Below the pieces are notes generated by a model, which saw nothing but the letters and a program-made list of their open reading frames with translations, was not told the origin of the DNA and ran no database searches. Made by a program: the position numbers and the translations under genes. Below, one piece after another: positions 12,499-18,263 of a DNA stretch of 18,263 nt. Positions within the stretch are counted from its first letter, which is position 1; every line of letters begins with the position of its first letter. This stretch comes from CAWBNS01 sp964445105 (lineage in GTDB: Bacteria > Chlamydiota > Chlamydiia > Chlamydiales > JAJFMA01): NCBI GenBank assembly GCA_964445105.1, contig CAYUJS010000039.1:1-18263 (forward strand), given 5' to 3'.

Positions 12499-15400
12499 AT
12501 GGATTCTGTTTCTGCTGGACAATTACTGCAAAGAATAGCTGGTCAAGCCTACGACCCAGCGCAGATGATCTTGTCTCAAGTTTCGCGGTTTTTTGTGCCA
12601 GTGCCCCGCAGCCACGAGTTAATCCCGGCTAGTTCGTGGAAGGGACTTGTCTACGGGCGCTGCTACAGTTGGTTGGGTAGACGCGAGTCTGAAGTTCAGC
12701 GAAGAATCGAGCGCGCCTGGCAGCTGGCCAAACAAGAGCGTTTGTTACAGGGCCTTGAGCTGTCCTTCCGCGAGCGGCTGACCGGCGAGTTAGAGCCGCT
12801 CGAGCCGCCGTCGCTTAACCCCAGCCTTGAGTCGCTGCGCCAGTTTAGGATAAAGGCGCAGGAATCAACCGAGGCAAATCCTTTTCCAAAGTCTGTACTG
12901 CGCAATCTTAAATCTCCTTTTTATAGCGAGCTGGAGCGCGAGCAGCTGCAAGAGGCTCTTGAGGATTTTTACGAAAGGGAGCAGGTGCGGTTTGCCGCAG
13001 AAGAGCTGGCGAGCCTTTCTAAAGAAGAACTGCTAGCCAGGCTTATTAGTTTAGCCGGCTGTCCGACGCGCTTGGCGAGAGCATTTCGCCCGGTGGATGA
13101 GGAGCTAGAGGTCTTTGAGCGCTACCTTGAGCAAAATCCTGACTTAGCCAACAAGCGGCTCAACCATTCTCAATATTCCGTGCTGATCCGTAACGGGACG
13201 CAGCTGTATGGCCAGTGGCAAGAGCAGCTTTGCGCTGCGCGCGATCCCGCTCTTCGGCAGCAAATAATGGGGACTATAGCTCAGTGGTGTTGTCAAAAAC
13301 TAATAGACCTCAATGAAGAAGAGCGCTGGTTATTTTGTGGCGAATACGGAGTACGTGCAACAGGTTTTGGTGTCGCGAGATATGTTCTCAAGCAGGTTTC
13401 TGCTGATAAGGTGCCGGACTGGCTGAAGCCTTTTCTTCAAAAAGGGGATCTCCCTAACCCACAGGCTCTTTTAGAAGGGATTGTTTACAAGGTGATTCAG
13501 CAAGCCTTGGATCAGTTCTCTAAAGCTATTGGCGTTGTTTTTGAAGATCTAAATCTCGATCGGTCTGCGGTGGCCCAGGTAACCCTTCCTGATCCCAATG
13601 AATACGTGGAAGGGCTGTTACACCGCGCTTTCGATGCTTTGAGGAGCTTTTCGGATAGCCTTCAGCTGCCGAGCAGCGTGCTCAATGATCTGCGTCTGCT
13701 ATTTCCTGACAGCGATCGCGCGGCTCCGGATTGGATTAGCAAGCTGCTGCCGGCCCGATTAGAGATGCAGCTACAAAAAGCAGTTGAAGAAGGTTTGCTT
13801 GGGGATCTTGCCGCTCTATTTCCTGCCGGGGCGATAAAAAATCTGCTAGAGCTAGTTGTACGGTCTGCCTATCTGATTGAAAAGCGTGAGAGTCGTCGAG
13901 AATTCCTTACGGAGGTGGAGCAGGAGCTAGCGCGACATATCCAACTATCGCTGGGCTCTGGCCTCGATTTTCTGGATGGGCGGCTGGACGACCTGATCGC
14001 CTCTGCTGCGGAGACCTTGCCGCCTGACCTACTTTCTTGGGCCGATCTGGATCTGATTGGTTTCGGCGCACCTTGTTGGCTAGAATTTGAGAGGACAGGC
14101 GATGATTCTTATGACGTGACCATCTATCCTTTAGGAATAGCCCTAAACCACCCTTGGCACGAGCGAGATCAGGTTACCGGGGAAGTAAAGTGGCCTCTTC
14201 ACATACAGTCTGTTTCGCGCAATAAGCTGACGCAGGAATTTTTTTATAAGCTGCTATTCCATACGTTTGAGCCTCAATGTGATTCACAGGTGACTCTGAA
14301 GGCCTCAGAATTTTACGATCATTTGTGTAAGCTGGGTTTGCCTTTTTCAACCACCAGCGCGGTACTGGACCGTAGGCGTAACGATAAGGGGTATCTTGTC
14401 CAGGCTATCCTCACAGATCCTTCGCAAAAGCCAGAGAAAATAGAATTAGACAGGCATTTGCAAGATATTTATCGGACCTGTCGAGCCCTTTGGAGTCTAG
14501 AAAAAAGCACAATCGTGGTCAACGATTTGCAAGTTGCTGAAGTGCTAAGTACGTCCATTGCACAAATGAACGCAGAGGCCAAAAAGCTGTTCAAAAAGCG
14601 GTTGATTTCACACACGTACTGTGAACAAATCGCCGAAGCAAGGCAGGAGATAGCTGCCGCGATACAGGACTGCCACAAGAGGTGTGTGCAGTACTCTGGC
14701 ATGTTAGAAAGGGCCAGGGCCAAAGTTCACCAATTACAACAGGAGGGTGTCAGTAGCTTGCAGGGAGCCAGGGAATGGCTAGCTTGGGCCCTGGGGGATG
14801 AAGTTGATGCGCTGATTGAAGCACTGGCTGCAGCCATGCCCCCCACCGACGCCCGTCCTTATAAAGAAAGAGACAAAGGCTGGTTAAGGCAGTTGGGTGG
14901 CTGGGAGCTGGTACAGGTTCTTTCCCATTGTCTGACCATTTTAGAATCTTTGCGCAGCAAACTGGCTCCGCTGCACGCCATCAAGCTGGCCCACGGCGCT
15001 TTAGGCTATTTGGCTCCTAAAGTGGTCAACGAATGGTACCACAGCCTCTTACGTTTGCTCGCACAGAAGTTATCAGACTTGTTCGTTTACGTCATCCTCA
15101 GCTGTTTTTCAGCGCGCTTGGACCTGGATAGATTCAAACGTTTCGCAGAAGCGGGCAAGGGGCTTGTGAATCGCTTAGCGCAAGAGGCTAAAAACGCGCG
15201 CACGATCTGCCTAGAGTGCAAGCCGCCTCTCTTCGATCAGGCTCCTAAGATTCAGCTAGCCGGGCCCTTTCTTCTGCCTTCCGATCGGGTCGAGAAACCG
15301 ATACCAACGCCACAGCTCTATGCGCCCTCCTCGGCGATCGATCCTATTACGGACGCGCCAGCGCTGCACAATGCACTTTTGCGCTGGCGGGAAGAGGATA

Positions 15401-18263
15401 AACATACGTCCCTCGCTGACGGGATGAAGCCCTTCATCTATCAGCGCACACTGGCGCGCATTAGCTCCCTGCCTGTCCCTTTGAAAGAGGGCGATCCTAC
15501 CTGGGACAGCATAGATAATCCCACCGAAGTGCTCTATGCCATCTCCAAAATAGGCCGCGTGCTACACGATACCTACCAAGAGAGGGCCCATCGCGCGGAT
15601 GAACATATCTTGGCCCATTATCAGGTGCTGTTCACCGTTGAAAAACTCATGGCTCGCCAGCATCCACTACTTTTACATGGCTTTACGGTCAATGCCTGTA
15701 ATTTTCTGCGTTATGCGAAAGGGGCAGTGACGGGATTCTCTCCCGAGCTTGAAGAGCGCTTTTATCGGCTTGTTGCTTATCGTTTTCCGCATCTAAAGAT
15801 TGCTGAGCTACCCGATGAGGAGGAGATTGGACGATTAGTCGAGGGGGCATTATTTGCGCGCAGGGGGAGCCAGCCCACTATGCTCTCAAAGTATATCGAT
15901 TGGTATGTAGAACAGGCAAAGACAGACGAAGCTATTAGGCGGCAGCTGGAATCAGCTGTGCCTGCAGACTTATGTGAAAGATGGAATGCCCACCCGCAGT
16001 ATTGGGTCCAGTACCTAAAGAGGCAGGTGAATGATACTTACAATGTTGAGGGTGGGTTTCCCTTGGCATTTCGTTTGTTGCGCATGCATAGCCTCTTTGC
16101 ACATTACGCTGTAGCTGGCGTTGCGTGGCAGCCACAAGATACCTCGGGAGAGTGGCACGCAACGATTGTCAGAGAAAATGACGCGCAAAACTACGGTGCC
16201 TTTGCCATGCTGCTCAATTGGGTAGCTAAAATTAAGGAGCCTGTTCAACCTGAGACAGAAGAGCCGCTGAAAGGCATGTCTCAGAACCTAGGGCTCCGAT
16301 CGCGTAAACTAAAGCATACTTCTTTGGGTCCTGAATATGGAAAATTGGAGACATGGCTAGATCCCTCTGTGATTCGCCTGCAGGTGGAACGGCGTAAAGA
16401 AAGTGCTATATTGAGCGCCGGCCCTTCGAAACACTACTTTGATGAAGATGTGCCAGCTACAGTTTTAAGTGATTTCGAAACCATCTTCTGTGAAGCTAGA
16501 AACCAGCTTCAGCGCGCCTTGGTTTTTTTGGATAAGCATCCCAAAGGGATCTGGGAAAATGACCCGTGTCGTATGACGGACTTTCTTTATGCGACACTTT
16601 TTCAGGCAGGTCGCTTGCAGGAAGAACTGAGAAGCGCCCCAGAACTACCCAAACAGATCAATAAAGTAGTGGGCCGGCTATTTCACTACTATCTGCAGTC
16701 AGACCCAGCCATCTGCCTCTCATTGGCCTACATCGCCATTCAGGCTGGCCAGGCTTGTCAAACTCTTGTGGAGATAGGTCCATGGCTAGCAGAATTACAC
16801 CAATTAGCACGCCCGCAGTTTCGGGACGCAGCGTTGCGCTTAAAAGTCCTTTCGTCGTCGAGTCAGCTGCCGACAGATGGGGATTTAGTAGGCCTTTGCT
16901 GTGGGCTGATCCAAGAAGTAGAGGCCGAGAAGAGCCGCCCCTTTGCTTTGCTCGAGGATCTTTTTTTCGAGCGGTACATCGCTTGGCAGCCCAGCCTACT
17001 AGAGAGGTTAGAGGGGGAAGGGTTTCGCAGTGCGGTGTGCCAGGCTGTGATGCAGCGCGCAGGCATTGGTATAAGAGCACCTGGAGCAGTGGCCTGGGAG
17101 CGGGCCAGGCCATTGAACCTTTCTTGGGAGGGGTTTGAACTGGATCTCGCTAGTCGAACATTGCTAACCGACATGCATATTCCGGTGCATCATCTTGTAG
17201 AGCTGGCTAAAGAGCGCGGTCGCGCATTGGGCGTGCCTGTCGGTCAACTGCAGCAGACAGCTAAGAACAGCTACGAGTCAGCTAAATTTTGCATGGTCAT
17301 TAGCGAAAATCGCGAAGTGTTGTTCTATCGAAAGCAAGCTGGTTGCCGGTACAAGCATGTGGAGGCCCGGGCCTTGCCAGGCGGTGATGTCGGCCGGCAT
17401 TTAGCTTCCGGGATGCTCTGGTTAGAAGAGACCCCAAAAGAACACAAAAAGCTGCTAGTGCATAAACCGACGGACGTAGAAATATGGATGGTCACGCTTT
17501 CCGATGATTCGACCGTGGTAAAAGTTCGCGAGCAGCTCTTGCCCGAGCAGCTAATTCCGTTGAATTTAGATCAGTGGCTAGAGTCGCTTTCTCCTTTGGC
17601 AGGCTTTTGTGCTTTATCTAAGATTAGCTGTTACACCGGGATCGAAGGGAAACTGGTGAAGCGCATCGTGTTCGATGTGGGTGCTGTCCCGCTCGTGTTT
17701 GAGGTCAGGGCGAGCAAGAAACAACCGCGCGCATTTGGCACTGGCGAGCATGCCGGCTTTTGGATCGCTCATGAACAGCAGCACCCCTCTCTGGAGGGCT
17801 TAGGCGGTTACTTATTAATCGAAAACAGTCATTCGCAAAAGGTGATTCTAGCGGGAAATCAGTGGGCCGCTATGGGGCTGTGGAGGGGGCTAGCAAAACT
17901 AGAAGTTGCCCCCTTTCTGAGACGATGGATGACAGATATTGCCATTCAAAGCCAGCATACGAGCGTTGCGCACGTTTTTGAATTGATTGATGGTCAGCTC
18001 ATTGCAGATGACCCTTTAAGCCAAACTTACCTTCTTTTTCTCTATCTTGGCCTTGGACGCCAAGAATTAGCCGACCAGGTCAGTGAACGGCTAGAGCGCC
18101 TGTTTTATGAGAGTGAGCAGCCCGTTTCGCATGAGTTCATCGACGGGCTTTTTCCTCTTTGTCTGATCCTGCCAAAAATCGATAAGAGAGCTAGTCGGGT
18201 GCGCAGAAAGCTTTTTGCGGCTGCAGAAATGCACTTGGCCCGCTTTCAAAAACCAAAAGTATC
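12499..18263 (+). CDS. giant protein of unknown function, 5' part (runs off the window)
   Basis: From ATG 12499, the first start after an in-frame TAG at 12490, the frame stays open for 1921 codons to the window end, so it is a real gene. A GGGAG lies 16 bases upstream, rather far for a ribosome site. There is no signal peptide and no clear membrane segment; the only notable apolar stretch is near 859-872. Residues 1-530 are mainly helical and charged. About 522-600 looks like a beta-rich module (YDVTIYPLGIALNHPWH). Residues 675-755 are helical and possibly coiled-coil. A Pro-rich linker lies near 915-950. The last 330 residues mix strands (CMVISENREVLFYRK, YLLIENSH) with a TPR-like helical end. 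No repeats, nucleotide-binding loop or protease signature were seen. The layout recalls N-terminal regions of the DUF3638/DUF3645 giant proteins of amoeba-associated bacteria, whose conserved domains would lie further on; this is a weak guess. Confidence 0.93.
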   Translation, partial: MDSVSAGQLLQRIAGQAYDPAQMILSQVSRFFVPVPRSHELIPASSWKGLVYGRCYSWLGRRESEVQRRIERAWQLAKQERLLQGLELSFRERLTGELEPLEPPSLNPSLESLRQFRIKAQESTEANPFPKSVLRNLKSPFYSELEREQLQEALEDFYEREQVRFAAEELASLSKEELLARLISLAGCPTRLARAFRPVDEELEVFERYLEQNPDLANKRLNHSQYSVLIRNGTQLYGQWQEQLCAARDPALRQQIMGTIAQWCCQKLIDLNEEERWLFCGEYGVRATGFGVARYVLKQVSADKVPDWLKPFLQKGDLPNPQALLEGIVYKVIQQALDQFSKAIGVVFEDLNLDRSAVAQVTLPDPNEYVEGLLHRAFDALRSFSDSLQLPSSVLNDLRLLFPDSDRAAPDWISKLLPARLEMQLQKAVEEGLLGDLAALFPAGAIKNLLELVVRSAYLIEKRESRREFLTEVEQELARHIQLSLGSGLDFLDGRLDDLIASAAETLPPDLLSWADLDLIGFGAPCWLEFERTGDDSYDVTIYPLGIALNHPWHERDQVTGEVKWPLHIQSVSRNKLTQEFFYKLLFHTFEPQCDSQVTLKASEFYDHLCKLGLPFSTTSAVLDRRRNDKGYLVQAILTDPSQKPEKIELDRHLQDIYRTCRALWSLEKSTIVVNDLQVAEVLSTSIAQMNAEAKKLFKKRLISHTYCEQIAEARQEIAAAIQDCHKRCVQYSGMLERARAKVHQLQQEGVSSLQGAREWLAWALGDEVDALIEALAAAMPPTDARPYKERDKGWLRQLGGWELVQVLSHCLTILESLRSKLAPLHAIKLAHGALGYLAPKVVNEWYHSLLRLLAQKLSDLFVYVILSCFSARLDLDRFKRFAEAGKGLVNRLAQEAKNARTICLECKPPLFDQAPKIQLAGPFLLPSDRVEKPIPTPQLYAPSSAIDPITDAPALHNALLRWREEDKHTSLADGMKPFIYQRTLARISSLPVPLKEGDPTWDSIDNPTEVLYAISKIGRVLHDTYQERAHRADEHILAHYQVLFTVEKLMARQHPLLLHGFTVNACNFLRYAKGAVTGFSPELEERFYRLVAYRFPHLKIAELPDEEEIGRLVEGALFARRGSQPTMLSKYIDWYVEQAKTDEAIRRQLESAVPADLCERWNAHPQYWVQYLKRQVNDTYNVEGGFPLAFRLLRMHSLFAHYAVAGVAWQPQDTSGEWHATIVRENDAQNYGAFAMLLNWVAKIKEPVQPETEEPLKGMSQNLGLRSRKLKHTSLGPEYGKLETWLDPSVIRLQVERRKESAILSAGPSKHYFDEDVPATVLSDFETIFCEARNQLQRALVFLDKHPKGIWENDPCRMTDFLYATLFQAGRLQEELRSAPELPKQINKVVGRLFHYYLQSDPAICLSLAYIAIQAGQACQTLVEIGPWLAELHQLARPQFRDAALRLKVLSSSSQLPTDGDLVGLCCGLIQEVEAEKSRPFALLEDLFFERYIAWQPSLLERLEGEGFRSAVCQAVMQRAGIGIRAPGAVAWERARPLNLSWEGFELDLASRTLLTDMHIPVHHLVELAKERGRALGVPVGQLQQTAKNSYESAKFCMVISENREVLFYRKQAGCRYKHVEARALPGGDVGRHLASGMLWLEETPKEHKKLLVHKPTDVEIWMVTLSDDSTVVKVREQLLPEQLIPLNLDQWLESLSPLAGFCALSKISCYTGIEGKLVKRIVFDVGAVPLVFEVRASKKQPRAFGTGEHAGFWIAHEQQHPSLEGLGGYLLIENSHSQKVILAGNQWAAMGLWRGLAKLEVAPFLRRWMTDIAIQSQHTSVAHVFELIDGQLIADDPLSQTYLLFLYLGLGRQELADQVSERLERLFYESEQPVSHEFIDGLFPLCLILPKIDKRASRVRRKLFAAAEMHLARFQKPKV

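Noticed and set aside
16658..17174. Overlapping frames of 103-151 codons on both strands inside the giant gene
   Set aside because: The giant frame is continuous through here; these are shadows caused by locally high GC.
1..18263. CRISPR array or defence system
   Set aside because: No regularly spaced direct repeats and no Cas, nuclease or restriction genes; the repeats found are dispersed single copies.

Overview
The window (about 18.3 kb, GC near 50%) is bacterial chromosome with housekeeping genes, one degraded insertion sequence and one very large lineage-specific gene. The gene set fits an environmental Chlamydiota (Parachlamydiales-like): TypA/BipA, a PgpH-type HD phosphodiesterase, a long phosphohexomutase and a non-repetitive giant protein with no recognisable domain. 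No sequence here is diagnostic for a taxon, so this is inference from gene content and style.

Left part (1-2500): a frameshifted transposase fossil lies next to a leftward gene for a membrane-anchored dihaem cytochrome c of the TsdA (thiosulfate dehydrogenase) type. Upstream of that is a leftward unknown gene with hydrophobic stretches. Middle (2500-9440): all rightward. A small exported coiled-coil protein or lipoprotein is followed by a 330-bp gap with strong hairpins and a repeat, then typA with its own promoter. A tight cluster follows: pgpH-like c-di-AMP phosphodiesterase, a short-chain dehydrogenase and a DEAD-box RNA helicase, with the last junctions at 4 bp and a 4-bp overlap. Leftward block (9429-11740): a possible small ORF, a YkgJ-type cysteine-cluster protein and a phosphoglucomutase/phosphomannomutase, joined by start/stop overlaps. 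This block converges on the helicase gene with an 11-bp overlap.

Right part: a 760-bp non-coding region (about 11740-12498) holds several copies of a dispersed element, a GC palindrome, an alternating GC tract and promoter-like sequences. It leads into an open frame of 1921 codons that runs off the window end without a stop.

The most unusual observation is a dispersed non-coding element. A ~75-bp form lies exactly 18 bp upstream of the -35 box of predicted promoters for both typA and the giant gene, in gene orientation. Its shorter 3' core (T-rich run, TAGCG, then AGCTGC or ACTGC) recurs in front of the cytochrome gene and as an inverted, divergent pair near 11941-12093. It may be a regulatory element or a lineage-specific mobile repeat.
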